Notes under the pieces: generated by a model
Databases searched by the model: none
What the model was told of the DNA's origin: nothing
What the model saw: only the letters and a program-made list of their open reading frames with translations
Part shown: piece by piece, positions 10,317 to 19,247 of the stretch
Position numbering within the stretch: the stretch's first letter is position 1
Layout: each line of letters starts with the position of its first letter
Program-made: the position numbers and the translations under genes
From: Streptomyces sp. MMBL 11-1
GTDB lineage: Bacteria > Actinomycetota > Actinomycetes > Streptomycetales > Streptomycetaceae
DNA: 64,000 nucleotides
Assembly: GCF_028622875.1 (NCBI RefSeq)
Contig: NZ_CP117709.1
Coordinates: 4,529,001 to 4,593,000, forward strand
Reading direction: 5' to 3'

Positions 10317-12287
10317 TCAGTTCACCGACAGGCCGTGAGTGACCAGATCGCCCATGGCGTTGGTCACGGTGAAGACGTAGAAGCCCGTGGCGGTGGGAGT
10401 GCCGGAGAGTGTTCCGTCGTCCTGAAGGGTGATGCCCGCAGGCAGGTTGCCGTAGGACAACCTCACCGGATCCTGGTAGACGCCCTGTGTTCCGGGCGGG
10501 ATGGGCAGGGAGACGAGCATGTTGGCGGCGAAGTCCGCCGCGGTGATCTGGTCGCCGTGCTGCCGGAGGGCGACATGGACGGTCTCCATGTCGAGGGTGG
10601 GCGCGAGCGACGCCGAGAAGGCGCTCTGCGCGGTGGCCGCGAACGTCGTCTGGGGGAGGAGCTGGGGCAGGAAGACCCCGAGACCGTCGTGGATCGCCTG
10701 AGCGTCGTACCCCTCCCGGTTGAGTGCGGCGTCGTGCAGCGTGCCCCCGATGTTGGCGATGGCGTGATAGGTGAAGTCCCAGCCCTGGGGGTTCCCCGGC
10801 GGGTTGTTCGCGGGATTGATGGCCTGGACACGGGTCAGCGTGTTGTTGCTCATGGCGGGGTCGGAGGCCCAGACACTGCGGCCGCCGTACATGAACCCGC
10901 CCCAGAACATCACGGCGTTGGCCTGGATGCCGAGCGCCTGGGCCAGCAGGATGTGCAGGTTCGCGAAGTCGGAGCAGACAGCCCCGTTGGGAGCCGAGGC
11001 CAGGAGCGTCAACGGGTCGGCGGTGAGTACCTGAGCACCGTTGTACGGAACGGTGGCGCTGATCGCCCCCCGTAGCGCGGTCGCGGCGTCCTGGGCCCCG
11101 GTCTGGCCATGCGCGAACCGGGTGGCCGCTTCCACCGCCTCGTATCTCGGGTTGGCGGTGGTGGGCGCGCCGAGGAGACGGTAGAGGCTGATGGGGTGGA
11201 TGCCCGGGAGGGGGACCGAGGTGTTCCCGGCGTGCAGAATCCACTCGACGAATTGAACGGACTGCCCGACCGCGCCCAGGCCCGGCGCGCCCGCCAGGGG
11301 AACAGTGAAGACCCAGTTGTCCAAAGCGATGTTCTGGGGCGCGGACTGCCCCAGCACGTCGCCCGTCATGGAGTCGGTGGCCACGAGTGAGACCGGGCCG
11401 GGCGGGGTCAAGCCATCGACCTGCACCAGGACCTCCGGGACGTCCCCCGCGCGAAGGGCGGCGTGCTGGCGCATGTTGGCCGGACTCGGGTCTCCCACCA
11501 TCGGGATCGAGGCGGGGATTTCGACGGCCCTGAGGGTCGGTGAGACCAGCGCCGGCGGCGCGGCTGCCGGGGCGGGCATCATGCGCTGCACCGCACCCTC
11601 ACCCGCGCGTTGTGCCGTCCCCGGCCGTCCAGCGCCCGGCGTCTCGCCGGACGGGGCGCGTTGGAGTTGTGGAGCCGGACCGCTGAGGGCGGCCCGCGCG
11701 TTGGCGTCCGCCTCGCGTTCGAACCGGTCGGACGGGTCGCTGACGCGTAGCCCGCCGCCGTTGTCGGTGCCCGCCACAGGCCCCCGGCGCTGCTGGATGA
11801 CATGGGTCAGCTCATGCGCCAGGGTGTGCCGGTCACCGCCGCCTTCGCCGATGACGACATGGCTGCCGGAGGTGTAGGCGCGGGCCCCGATCTCGGCGGC
11901 GGAGACCTTGGCGGCGGCGTCGTTGTGGATGCGTACGTCGGAGAAGTCGGCCCCGAGCCGGGCTTCCATGTCGGCCCGGGTCGAACGGTCCATCGGCCGG
12001 CCGGCGCCGCGCAGCACGCCGGGGACGGCGGAGCGCTGCACGGGTGCCTGGTCTGCCTGGTCCGCCTGTTCGGGCTGCTCGTGGCCGCAGCCGTCGCCGT
12101 GCTGGTGCCGGCCCTGCGCGGGCAGGCGGCCGGCGGCCCGCATCATCTGGATGACGGCCGCGTTCCCGGCGCTGCTCTGCTGGGCGAGGAGCCCGGCGGG
12201 CGGCACTCCGTACGCGACCGGGGAACGGCGGGCCTGGGCGGGTCTGTCCGCCGCATATGTCTTTTCGGTACCGGTCTGGCTGCGCAC
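10317..12287 (-). CDS. DUF4157 (eCIS-core) protein with transglutaminase-like and Ig-like domains
   Basis: 656 aa. Residues about 95-170 are DUF4157: a DMEARLGADFSDVRIH strand-helix and the zincin motif HELTH (H159, E160, H163). A spacer with recurrent 'QR' tetrads, common in DUF4157 proteins, follows. Residues about 380-540 look like a transglutaminase/papain-like fold: a Cys in GAVCSDFANLH (C438), a His in FTYHAI (H509) and an Asp in LHDAAL (D519), with correct spacing for a Cys-His-Asp triad. Residues about 605-656 match a putative-Ig (He_PIG) pattern: LPAGITLQDDGTLSGTPTAT. DUF4157 proteins are often cargo or toxins of contractile injection systems; no such system is in this window. There is no signal peptide. 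Confidence 0.85.
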   Translation of the reverse strand: MRSQTGTEKTYAADRPAQARRSPVAYGVPPAGLLAQQSSAGNAAVIQMMRAAGRLPAQGRHQHGDGCGHEQPEQADQADQAPVQRSAVPGVLRGAGRPMDRSTRADMEARLGADFSDVRIHNDAAAKVSAAEIGARAYTSGSHVVIGEGGGDRHTLAHELTHVIQQRRGPVAGTDNGGGLRVSDPSDRFEREADANARAALSGPAPQLQRAPSGETPGAGRPGTAQRAGEGAVQRMMPAPAAAPPALVSPTLRAVEIPASIPMVGDPSPANMRQHAALRAGDVPEVLVQVDGLTPPGPVSLVATDSMTGDVLGQSAPQNIALDNWVFTVPLAGAPGLGAVGQSVQFVEWILHAGNTSVPLPGIHPISLYRLLGAPTTANPRYEAVEAATRFAHGQTGAQDAATALRGAISATVPYNGAQVLTADPLTLLASAPNGAVCSDFANLHILLAQALGIQANAVMFWGGFMYGGRSVWASDPAMSNNTLTRVQAINPANNPPGNPQGWDFTYHAIANIGGTLHDAALNREGYDAQAIHDGLGVFLPQLLPQTTFAATAQSAFSASLAPTLDMETVHVALRQHGDQITAADFAANMLVSLPIPPGTQGVYQDPVRLSYGNLPAGITLQDDGTLSGTPTATGFYVFTVTNAMGDLVTHGLSVN

Positions 12288-12540
12288 GGGGGCCTCTTCG
12301 CTGCTGAGGGAGGGGCTCCTCCTTCATACCCGCGAGCACAGCCCCGGTTCCAGGACCCCAAGGGCACAGTTGACTGGCCGTACGTACGGGACGCGACGCG
12401 CGGCAGAACCGGAACGTACGGACTCAGGGGGTCGTCGCACTGCTGGGCGGCGCCACCGGTTTTCCGCCGCGCAACGCGTCCCCGACAGTCCAGCCCCGCA
12501 GACGTCCTTGCGCTGCTGTCGACCGCGACGCGCGGACGCT

Positions 12541-12730
12541 GCACTCACGCAAGCCGAGGTGCTCTGCGGAAAGGACGTCCCGGAGCCGGGGGAGACGGCG
12601 GGCGCGGGGACGGTGACGTCCTCGGAGTTCCGCACGCGGACGGTGAGGTGCAGGCGGGGGTGACCTCGACGCGGTTGCCGCTCTCGGGGCCGCTGTAGCT
12701 GGGTTTGAACCGGTGGAGGCCAGTGCTCAT
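12541..12730 (-). pseudogene. Frameshifted DUF397 gene
   Basis: An ATG at 12730 opens MSTGLHRFKPSYSGPESGNRVEV, the classic DUF397 start. The family-typical continuation VRVRNSEDVTVPAPAVSPGSGTSF is found only in a neighbouring frame. A small indel near 12655-12665 therefore breaks the gene. The intact homologue at 19008-19247 gives the expected reading. No XRE partner is adjacent here, so this is a stranded remnant. Confidence 0.8.
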
Positions 12731-12779
12731 TGTTCCGGAATGGGTCGCGACCACTTGTTCTGGAATGGGTCGCGACCAC
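12730..12779. repeat. 25-bp tandem direct repeat upstream of the DUF397 remnant
   Basis: Two copies of a 25-bp unit (TTGTTCCGGAATGGGTCGCG plus ACCAC) that differ at one base, starting exactly at the remnant's ATG and running upstream of it. It could be a duplicated regulatory half-site or a chance slip. The rest of 12288-12944 shows no other gene. Confidence 0.75.
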
Positions 12780-12944
12780 AGCGCGCGCCTTTCTGGCCAG
12801 TGCGCGCGCAAGCGCAAACGTATGACCGGCGCGATTGTCCAGCCATTTCCTTGTCCGGAACTCGTTCCCGATCGCGTACGCGCGCACAGCCTGCGTTAAT
12901 CTCTCGACGCGCGGAAACGGAACGCAGGCAGACGGGGGAGCGTC

Positions 12945-13376
12945 GTGTTTGATTCGGAGCGCTGGCAGGAGCTGTTCGGACCGGCCGGCGACGGGCCCGC
13001 GATGCGGCTCGCCTCGGCGTCCGACGACCCCGGAGCCGGCTCGGGCGGAACGGGGAACCTCAAGTACAGCAAGAGTCCCTGGACCAGCGCTTCCGGCACC
13101 GCCGGCGATTTACGGACCAGGGCGGAGAAGAGCCGGTCGGTTCTCGGGCGCGGCCACGTGGGCGTTGAGGCGGGAGCCGCCGGCCTCAGTTCCGTCGCGG
13201 CCCTCAAGAGCGTGCTGACGTCCTGGGAAGAACGCCTTCAGACGGTACGGGACGAGTGCGAGCAGCTCGAGGGGAATTTGCTGACGGTCGCCAAGGAGAT
13301 GGGGGAGTCGGAGACCGATGTCAAGTCGTCCCTCAAAGGTGTCCACGTCCCTGGCAAGGCGGATGAGGAACGATGA
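12945..13376 (+). CDS. WXG100-like helical protein
   Basis: 143 aa from a GTG with GGGGGAG just upstream. After a polar N-terminus it is almost all alpha-helical with heptad-like spacing (DLRTRAEKSRSVLGRG, then TSWEERLQTVRDECEQLEGN), of the size and pattern of EsxA-like or WXG-associated proteins, although a clean WxG turn is not obvious. The last 4 nt overlap the next gene (ATGA). The three genes 12945-15777 form one operon. No ESX ATPase is visible, so secretion is inferred. Confidence 0.6.
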   Translation: MFDSERWQELFGPAGDGPAMRLASASDDPGAGSGGTGNLKYSKSPWTSASGTAGDLRTRAEKSRSVLGRGHVGVEAGAAGLSSVAALKSVLTSWEERLQTVRDECEQLEGNLLTVAKEMGESETDVKSSLKGVHVPGKADEER

Positions 13377-15193
13377 CAGGATCCCTCACCTGGCAGCAGT
13401 TGCGCGACCTCAAGACCTCCGAGCTCACACAGGCGGGCGACAAGTGGCATGAGGTCTCAGGCCGTTCGGCTTCCGACCGGGCACAGGTCGACCGCGCGAT
13501 GTCCGCGAAGCTCCGCGCGACCCAGGAGAGCGGTTCGGCGGAGGCGGCACTCGGCAGGATCCGGCGCCTCAGTCGTAACTTCCAGTACGTGCAGACCGAG
13601 TGTGGGCTGGTACGTACAGCGCTCAACGGGCTTGCCGGCGACCTCAGCGATCCTCAGCGCCAGTTGAAGCAGGCCCTTGAGGACGCAGCTGCCCTGAACT
13701 TCACGGTTCACGAGGATGGTTCCGTCAGCTACCCGGCTGTCAAGGTCGACGACCTGACCGGTGCGAAGAAGGAGGCCCCGGGCGGTAGTTCGCGAGGCAG
13801 TTCGCGTCTCCCGCTGGAACCGCCAGGCCTCGGGTCACCCGGGCAGCAGTCGCTGTATCCCGGCCATCCAGGATTCACGCCGGCCAACCCGAACGCGGCT
13901 AAGGCGCAGGACGTGGCCGACCGTATCGCCCGAGCTGTACGGTCCGCGCGGGAGATCGACGCCCGTTACGCGAAGACCCTCAACGGTCTGAAGGCGGAAA
14001 AGGGACTCGATGTCACCGCGGCCACACTGAAGGACGTCTTCCGGGACACCGCGGACGTCCGCTCCACCGCGGGCATGCACCTTGCCGAAGGCCTCCCGCA
14101 GGACAAAGAACCTGCGGAGCGCAAGAGGTGGTGGGACGGGTTGACCGACGAACAGCGGCAGGAGTACGTGAAGGTCGCACCGGACCTGATCGGCGGTCTG
14201 GACGGCATTCCGGCGGTGGTCCGTGACGAGGCGAACCGCAACTACCTGCCGGTCCTGATCGACGAGGTGGCACGACAGGGCGGCGACGACGCCAAGACCA
14301 AGCTCGACGCCCTCCGCATGATTCAGGACAAACTCGGTGAGTCGAGTCACCCGCCCATGTTCCTTCTCGGCATCGGGGACGAAGGCAACGGACGCGCGGT
14401 CGTCTCGTACGGGAACCCCGATACGTCCAGGCACGTCGCGGCGTACGTTCCCGGTCTCGGCACCAAGCTCGACGGCGACTTCGTCACGGGCACAATGAAG
14501 CGGGCCCATGACACGGCCATCGGCGCCCGGGAAGTGGACCCGTCCACTGCCTCGATCATCTGGCTTGGTTACGACGCTCCGCAGAGCGTGGACGTGATGA
14601 CGAAGGGCGACGCGCAACGGGGTGCCCCGGCGTACAACGAGTTCATGGCGGGCCTCTCGACGACGAACGCGAACGAGGACCCGCATGTGACGGCGATCGG
14701 GCATTCCTACGGCTCGCTCACCGTGGGCACGGCCGCCAAGGAGTCCGGCGGGATTCCGGGCGTCGATGATGTGATCCTGCTCGGCAGCCCCGGCGTGGAC
14801 GCGCAGAAGGCGACGGAACTCGGCGTGGGCGAGGACCACGTGTTCGTGGGCGCAGCTGACAACGACCCCGTCACCCACCTGCCCACGAAGGGGGAGGCGG
14901 CGTTCGGCGCGGGGCCCGCCTGGGCGCTGGGAGGCCCGGAGGCGGTCAGGAGGGCGAATGACCTCTTCGACGTCGGCGACGACGACCTGCACTTCGGCAA
15001 GGACCCGGCGAGCGCGGCGTTCGGAGCACAGCGCTTCGAGGTCGACGACGGGCCCGGGATGGTCCGCGAAGCCGGAAAGTTCGATGCCCACTCCCAGTAC
15101 TTCGATCCGGAGCTGGATGATGTATCGGCGTTGAACATTGCCAAAATCGTCGGCGGGCGTCCTGAGGACATCGTGAGGGAGGAGCATCGATGA
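13373..15193 (+). CDS. DUF1023 alpha/beta hydrolase with WXG-like N-terminal domain
   Basis: 606 aa. The N-terminal 120 residues are helical and WXG/LXG-like (WQQLRDLKTSELTQAGDKW). A Gly/Pro linker follows, then a DUF1023-type hydrolase: YVPGLGTKLDGDF, IIWLGYDAPQSVD, and nucleophile elbow GHSYGS with Ser445; DVILLGSPGV and a late H (DAHSQYF) fit the remainder of the triad. Known relatives in Streptomyces and mycobacteria are putative secreted lipases or esterases. ATGA overlaps join it to both neighbours. Confidence 0.85.
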   Translation: MTGSLTWQQLRDLKTSELTQAGDKWHEVSGRSASDRAQVDRAMSAKLRATQESGSAEAALGRIRRLSRNFQYVQTECGLVRTALNGLAGDLSDPQRQLKQALEDAAALNFTVHEDGSVSYPAVKVDDLTGAKKEAPGGSSRGSSRLPLEPPGLGSPGQQSLYPGHPGFTPANPNAAKAQDVADRIARAVRSAREIDARYAKTLNGLKAEKGLDVTAATLKDVFRDTADVRSTAGMHLAEGLPQDKEPAERKRWWDGLTDEQRQEYVKVAPDLIGGLDGIPAVVRDEANRNYLPVLIDEVARQGGDDAKTKLDALRMIQDKLGESSHPPMFLLGIGDEGNGRAVVSYGNPDTSRHVAAYVPGLGTKLDGDFVTGTMKRAHDTAIGAREVDPSTASIIWLGYDAPQSVDVMTKGDAQRGAPAYNEFMAGLSTTNANEDPHVTAIGHSYGSLTVGTAAKESGGIPGVDDVILLGSPGVDAQKATELGVGEDHVFVGAADNDPVTHLPTKGEAAFGAGPAWALGGPEAVRRANDLFDVGDDDLHFGKDPASAAFGAQRFEVDDGPGMVREAGKFDAHSQYFDPELDDVSALNIAKIVGGRPEDIVREEHR

Positions 15194-15777
15194 GGCCCAT
15201 CCCACTTACCATTCGCCTGGCCTGTGCGGTGCTGGGCGGCGTGCTGCTCGCCGGATGCGGACTCTTGGGTGATGCCAAGAGCGGGAAAGGGACCGTGGCA
15301 GGCATGGACATGCAGGGGGCGGCGGAGCGCGCCGACGCGATTTTCTACGCGACGGTCGGGGAGATCAAGCCGGAAGTGGAATGGGTCCACCGTGCGACGA
15401 CGACCGGCAGCTGTGATGTGACTCGGTACTGGACGGTGATGACGGAGATCTCCGAGCAGCGCCGGGGCAATTTCCTGGGTGTGGTGGAGCGTTCTTGGAA
15501 GTCGAGCGGCTACCGGATCAAGACAGTGAGTCCGAGCAAGGAGATGCCTTCGATCATCGTCAGGTCCCCGGACGGATTCGGTATCAGGGTCAGTTTCGGC
15601 TATAAGGGGCAGGCGTTCTTCCAGGTCACCAGCCCCTGCGTGGACGAGTCGAAGGTGGCCGCGCCCGAGCAGGTGGCGAACGGCCGTACGTACGAGGGCG
15701 AGATCCCCACCCCCAACGTCCGCTCCGGCTTCTGGTCCGCCGAGGCCCCGGTACCGGGGCCTTCCCCCTCGTCCTGA
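15190..15777 (+). CDS. Putative lipoprotein
   Basis: 195 aa. The signal peptide ends in the lipobox LLAGC, so the mature protein should be lipid-anchored outside the membrane. The body is beta-rich (CDVTRYWTVMTEISEQRRGNF, IRVSFGYKGQAFFQVTSPC) with two cysteines that could pair, and ends in a Pro/Ser tail. It is the third gene of the operon with the DUF1023 hydrolase (ATGA overlap) and may be its membrane partner or inhibitor (inference). Confidence 0.75.
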   Translation: MRPIPLTIRLACAVLGGVLLAGCGLLGDAKSGKGTVAGMDMQGAAERADAIFYATVGEIKPEVEWVHRATTTGSCDVTRYWTVMTEISEQRRGNFLGVVERSWKSSGYRIKTVSPSKEMPSIIVRSPDGFGIRVSFGYKGQAFFQVTSPCVDESKVAAPEQVANGRTYEGEIPTPNVRSGFWSAEAPVPGPSPSS

Positions 15778-15922
15778 CCGGTGACTCGCCGAGGCCGCAT
15801 TTCGCGGAGAGCCGGACGTCCCCGGTGCTCAAGGGCGGCCTGTACGGCGCGTCCGGGGGCCCGGGCGCCGGGAGAGGGCCGGGCACGTGATCGTACGGTT
15901 CCGAGTGGCGTCGGCAGCGCTC

Positions 15923-16339
15923 TCACGTCCCTCCCAACCAGGAGCCGTACGCCGCCGATGCGACGAGTTCGCCCAGGCCGTAGGCGAACGGAACAGGCAC
16001 CAGGAGGAAGGTGCCGGCGCGGACCAGGGACGGTCCGACGACGGAGACCATGTCATGGGGGCCGGTCGTCGTGGTGAAGTCCCGCCAGCGCAGGATGTCA
16101 TCGGGGCCGCACGCCCAGAAGAACAGCCCGATCACCAGGAAGACCGCGCCGGTCACCAGTCCCAGATAGGTGGTCGCTTCCAGCAGGTCGATGCGGGTGC
16201 TGTGCTCCCGCACGGTGAACGCGGCGACGGCCACGCAGACCGCTGCCCCCACGCCGTACGCCGCGCCGCGTGCCATGACGCCGCCCAGACGCAGACGTGG
16301 TTCGAGTACCCCGTTCGCGTCTCTGCTCATGCGGCTCAT
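15923..16339 (-). CDS. Small membrane protein
   Basis: 138 aa from the ATG at 16339, with GGGAG upstream. Three or so hydrophobic segments are seen (AAYGVGAAVCVAVAAF, LVTGAVFLVIGLFFW, and a C-terminal AGTFLLVPVPFAYGLGELV). A longer in-frame start exists but adds only a low-complexity basic stretch. Family unknown. Confidence 0.65.
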   Translation of the reverse strand: MSRMSRDANGVLEPRLRLGGVMARGAAYGVGAAVCVAVAAFTVREHSTRIDLLEATTYLGLVTGAVFLVIGLFFWACGPDDILRWRDFTTTTGPHDMVSVVGPSLVRAGTFLLVPVPFAYGLGELVASAAYGSWLGGT

Positions 16340-16473
16340 GTGCTGCTCCCTGTCGTCACCACCACCACCGCCGTGCTGGGTGGTTTTCTCCCCGTCCACC
16401 GGCTTCGGCCGCCTCCGCACGGTGTCGTAACCGGGCCGCACACGCAAGGTGGGCCCGGTCGGCCTTCGGCGGC

Positions 16474-17025
16474 TCAGCGGCGCCGCACCGGGCGTCGGCG
16501 GAGGCAGTAGGCCGCCGTGACCACCGCGAGCAGTGGGCCCCAGGCCAGCAGAGGGAAATAGCAGGCGGTCATCAGCCAGTAGTGGAACCCTTCGGGGGAC
16601 CCGGCGGCACCCATGTTGTCCGCGTCGTTCCAGTTGAACGCGCCGCTCACCGTGATGAGCGTGACGAGCGCCGCGCCGAGCGACGCGGGGATCACCACCA
16701 CCGGTACGGGGATCCTCCGGCCGCCCAGGGCCGGCACCCAGCGCGGGACTTCCTCACCCCACCGTTGGACCAGGCCCAGGGTGAGCAGTCCGAGTGCCTC
16801 GGCCAGCAGGCTGAGGCCGATGAGGTAGAAGGACTCGGTGCTCGGGAAGTTGTCCGGGCTGAGGTGCTCCTCGGTGAAGCCGGAGTCCCAGCCGAAGGCG
16901 ATGGCGACGCGCCACAGCCCGGAAGGCACCAGCGTCAGCGCGGCGGCGTGCGCCGCGAGGCGGAGGGACCTGGGGACGCGGGGTACGGCGGTGACGGCCG
17001 TTCCGGCGGCCAGGGTGTCAGCCAC
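16474..17025 (-). CDS. Integral membrane protein, about four segments
   Basis: 183 aa. Hydrophobic stretches occur near residues 20-45, 65-85, 107-127 and 150-172, with FNWNDADNMGAAGSPEGFHYW on a predicted extracellular loop. The start overlaps the end of the upstream secreted-protein gene by 8 nt, so the two are probably co-translated. Function unknown; the basic C-terminus (RRRPVRRR) suggests an inside end. Confidence 0.7.
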   Translation of the reverse strand: MADTLAAGTAVTAVPRVPRSLRLAAHAAALTLVPSGLWRVAIAFGWDSGFTEEHLSPDNFPSTESFYLIGLSLLAEALGLLTLGLVQRWGEEVPRWVPALGGRRIPVPVVVIPASLGAALVTLITVSGAFNWNDADNMGAAGSPEGFHYWLMTACYFPLLAWGPLLAVVTAAYCLRRRPVRRR

Positions 17026-17689
17026 GGCGGGCCGTCGCCCCGGGCTGGGCAGGAGACTTGGTGATCTCCGCGTGGACGACCTTGTAGCCGCCCTTGATCA
17101 CGGTCGTGAACGGTGCGGGCGCCATGCACGTACCTGTCCGCGGACGTACGGGCTGACCGTTCTCGTCCACGTTCTCGGGGTCGACGTTCACCACCCCCCA
17201 GGAGAAGCCGAGCCGGTCCGGCTCGCCCCTGCCGCCCTGCTGCACGCTGATGCCCAGCCGGGCGCCGGTCTCCCCGACGTTCGTTTTCGTCACGACTGCG
17301 GTCAGCGTCGCCGTCCGGCCGCTGGTGACCAGGCAGTCCACCCGGGCCTCCGCCCACCCCGTGACTCCGCTCGGGGAGGTGTGGGAGAACTTCAGCGTGC
17401 CTCGGGCGTCCGTGGACAGGCCCTGGGGGGCCCTGGGAGGCATCGGGCGGGTGAAGGGCGTCTGTTCGGCATGGATGGTGAAGCGGATGTCATGGTCGAT
17501 CGACTCGACGTAGGAGATGCGCGCTTCCCCGTGGACGCTCGCGTTCTTCACCGGCTTCTTCCCGGCGGACGCGGACGTGGATGAGGACGCGGAGGCGGAC
17601 GTGGCAGGGGCTGCGGGGGCGGGCCCGGCAGCGACCAGCCCGGTGATGACGGCGACGATCGCCGTGGTGCCGATTGCGGTGCTACGCAT
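17018..17689 (-). CDS. Secreted protein of unknown function
   Basis: 223 aa. A Sec-type signal peptide (MRSTAIGTTAIVAVITGLVA ending near APAAPA) precedes an Ala/Ser linker and a beta-rich domain with a pair of cysteines (EARVDCLVTSG and GTCMAPAPF). It is the first gene of a short minus-strand operon with the membrane protein at 16474-17025. Confidence 0.65.
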   Translation of the reverse strand: MRSTAIGTTAIVAVITGLVAAGPAPAAPATSASASSSTSASAGKKPVKNASVHGEARISYVESIDHDIRFTIHAEQTPFTRPMPPRAPQGLSTDARGTLKFSHTSPSGVTGWAEARVDCLVTSGRTATLTAVVTKTNVGETGARLGISVQQGGRGEPDRLGFSWGVVNVDPENVDENGQPVRPRTGTCMAPAPFTTVIKGGYKVVHAEITKSPAQPGATARRG

Positions 17690-17869
17690 GATGAACTCCC
17701 AGGTGGCGAGGGGTATGTGTGGTGCCGTGCTCGATCGGACGGCTTAAGCCTCGCCGTCGGCGCTCTGCGATTCCATCCGCCGATCGGCACGGAGATCACG
17801 CCGCCGGCCGCCTCATCTATGCCGTTCGGCAGAGAGCCCCGCCGCCACGCACGCTCGTACGCTGACCGC

Positions 17870-18970
17870 ATGTGGGAATCAACCGGCCCGGCCGTCCAGG
17901 CGTTCGGTGCTCTGCCGTCGCTCGCGGCGGCGGGCGCGCTGGTGTGGGCCGTCGCGCGCCCCCGAACCGCGCTCCGTCAACGGCTCGGCCGCCTCGCCCG
18001 CCCGGCCACGGTCTGCGCGGCCCTCTCCCTGATCACCACCTCCGCCTTGCCGACGGCTGGTTTCGCCTCCGTGTGGAAGCTGGTGGAGGTCGCCTTCCTG
18101 CTGATCCTCCTGACCGTGATCACCCGCTGGTCACCCCCGCACGAGCTCCGGCTGGCCCTCCCGCCGGCCGCCCTCGCGGTGACCGTCTGGCCGCTGGTGC
18201 TGGTCCCCGACGAGTCCTTCCTGGAGTCCGTCGGCATCGCCACCTTCTGGCTTCTTCCCGCAGCGGCCGCCATGGCGGCCGGCGCCCACCTCCGTCACCA
18301 GGAGGCGCGTCGTCGGCGAGCGGTGGCCGAGGCCCGCAGGGCCCAGCGACTACAGCTCTCCCGCGACCTGCACGACTTCGTCGCCCACGACATCAGTGGG
18401 ATCGTCGTCCAGGCCCAGGCGGCGCGCTTCGTCGCCGCCACCGACCCCTCCCAGGCGATGCTCGCCCTGGAACGCATCGAGAAGGCGGGCCTGAGCGCCC
18501 TGGCCGCGATGGACCGGACGGTGGAGATGCTGCACGGCCCGGAGGCTCCCACCACCCAACCGCTCCCCAACGTCTCCCAACTGGGAGACGTGATCGAGAA
18601 CTTCACCTCGGCGGGAGCCACCGAGGCGCATCTGGAACTGCCTCCGTTGGTCACGGAGGTGCTCTCCCGCGAGGCGGCCACCGCTGCCTACCGCATCGTC
18701 GTCGAGGCACTGACCAACATCCGCCGGCACGCCCCTGACGCCTCCCGCGCCACCGTCGCGTTCGTGCCGACGGCCACCACGGTGGAGATCCGGGTCACCA
18801 ACGACCGCAGTGCCCGCGCCCCGGCCCGCCGTCGCGCCTCCCGGGGAGGCCTCGGCCTCCCCGCTCTCACCGAGCACGCACAGGCCCTCGGCGGGACCCT
18901 TGCGGCGGGGCCGTACGGTGACGACGGCTGGCGGCTCACCGCCGTCCTGCCTGCCATACCGCGCGGGTGA
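17870..18970 (+). CDS. NarL-type sensor histidine kinase without adjacent regulator
   Basis: 366 aa from the ATG at 17870. Four to six hydrophobic segments fill the first 140 residues, then a HisKA_3 dimerisation domain (LSRDLHDFVAHDISGIVVQAQA, with His in the RDLHD motif) and an HATPase domain (EALTNIRRHAP for the N box, GGLGLPALTEHAQALGG for the G region). Such kinases normally have a LuxR-type response regulator directly downstream; here the next gene is a convergent DUF397 gene. It is therefore an orphan kinase or has lost its partner. Confidence 0.88.
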   Translation: MWESTGPAVQAFGALPSLAAAGALVWAVARPRTALRQRLGRLARPATVCAALSLITTSALPTAGFASVWKLVEVAFLLILLTVITRWSPPHELRLALPPAALAVTVWPLVLVPDESFLESVGIATFWLLPAAAAMAAGAHLRHQEARRRRAVAEARRAQRLQLSRDLHDFVAHDISGIVVQAQAARFVAATDPSQAMLALERIEKAGLSALAAMDRTVEMLHGPEAPTTQPLPNVSQLGDVIENFTSAGATEAHLELPPLVTEVLSREAATAAYRIVVEALTNIRRHAPDASRATVAFVPTATTVEIRVTNDRSARAPARRRASRGGLGLPALTEHAQALGGTLAAGPYGDDGWRLTAVLPAIPRG

Positions 18971-19007
18971 GCTGCGCGGCTCCCGGTGACAACCGCCCCG
19001 GGATCGC

Positions 19008-19247
19008 TCAGGAGGCGGCGAAGTCTACGAAGGACGTCCAGGAGGCGGGGGAGACGGCGAGCGCGGGGACGGTGAGGTCCTTGGAGTCGCGGACGTGGAC
19101 GGTGTGGGGGCAGGTGGCGACCTCGACGCAGTTGCCGCCCTGGTCGCCACTGTAGGTGGACTTGGACCAGGTGAGCGCGACCTCGATGCAGTCGCCGCCC
19201 TCGCTGCCGCTGTAGCTGGACTTGAACCAGTGGAGGTCGGTGCTCAT
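19008..19247 (-). CDS. DUF397 protein with a duplicated N-terminal half
   Basis: 79 aa. The family motif W-F/S-K-S-x-Y-S-G occurs twice (LHWFKSSYSGSEGGDCIEVA and LTWSKSTYSGDQGGNCVEVA), followed by a single C-terminal half ending SWTSFVDFA. Normal DUF397 proteins have one copy and about 60 residues. The ATG overlaps the stop of the XRE gene (ATGA), the usual regulator-partner arrangement. DUF397 proteins are thought to antagonise or modulate their XRE partner. Confidence 0.9.
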   Translation of the reverse strand: MSTDLHWFKSSYSGSEGGDCIEVALTWSKSTYSGDQGGNCVEVATCPHTVHVRDSKDLTVPALAVSPASWTSFVDFAAS

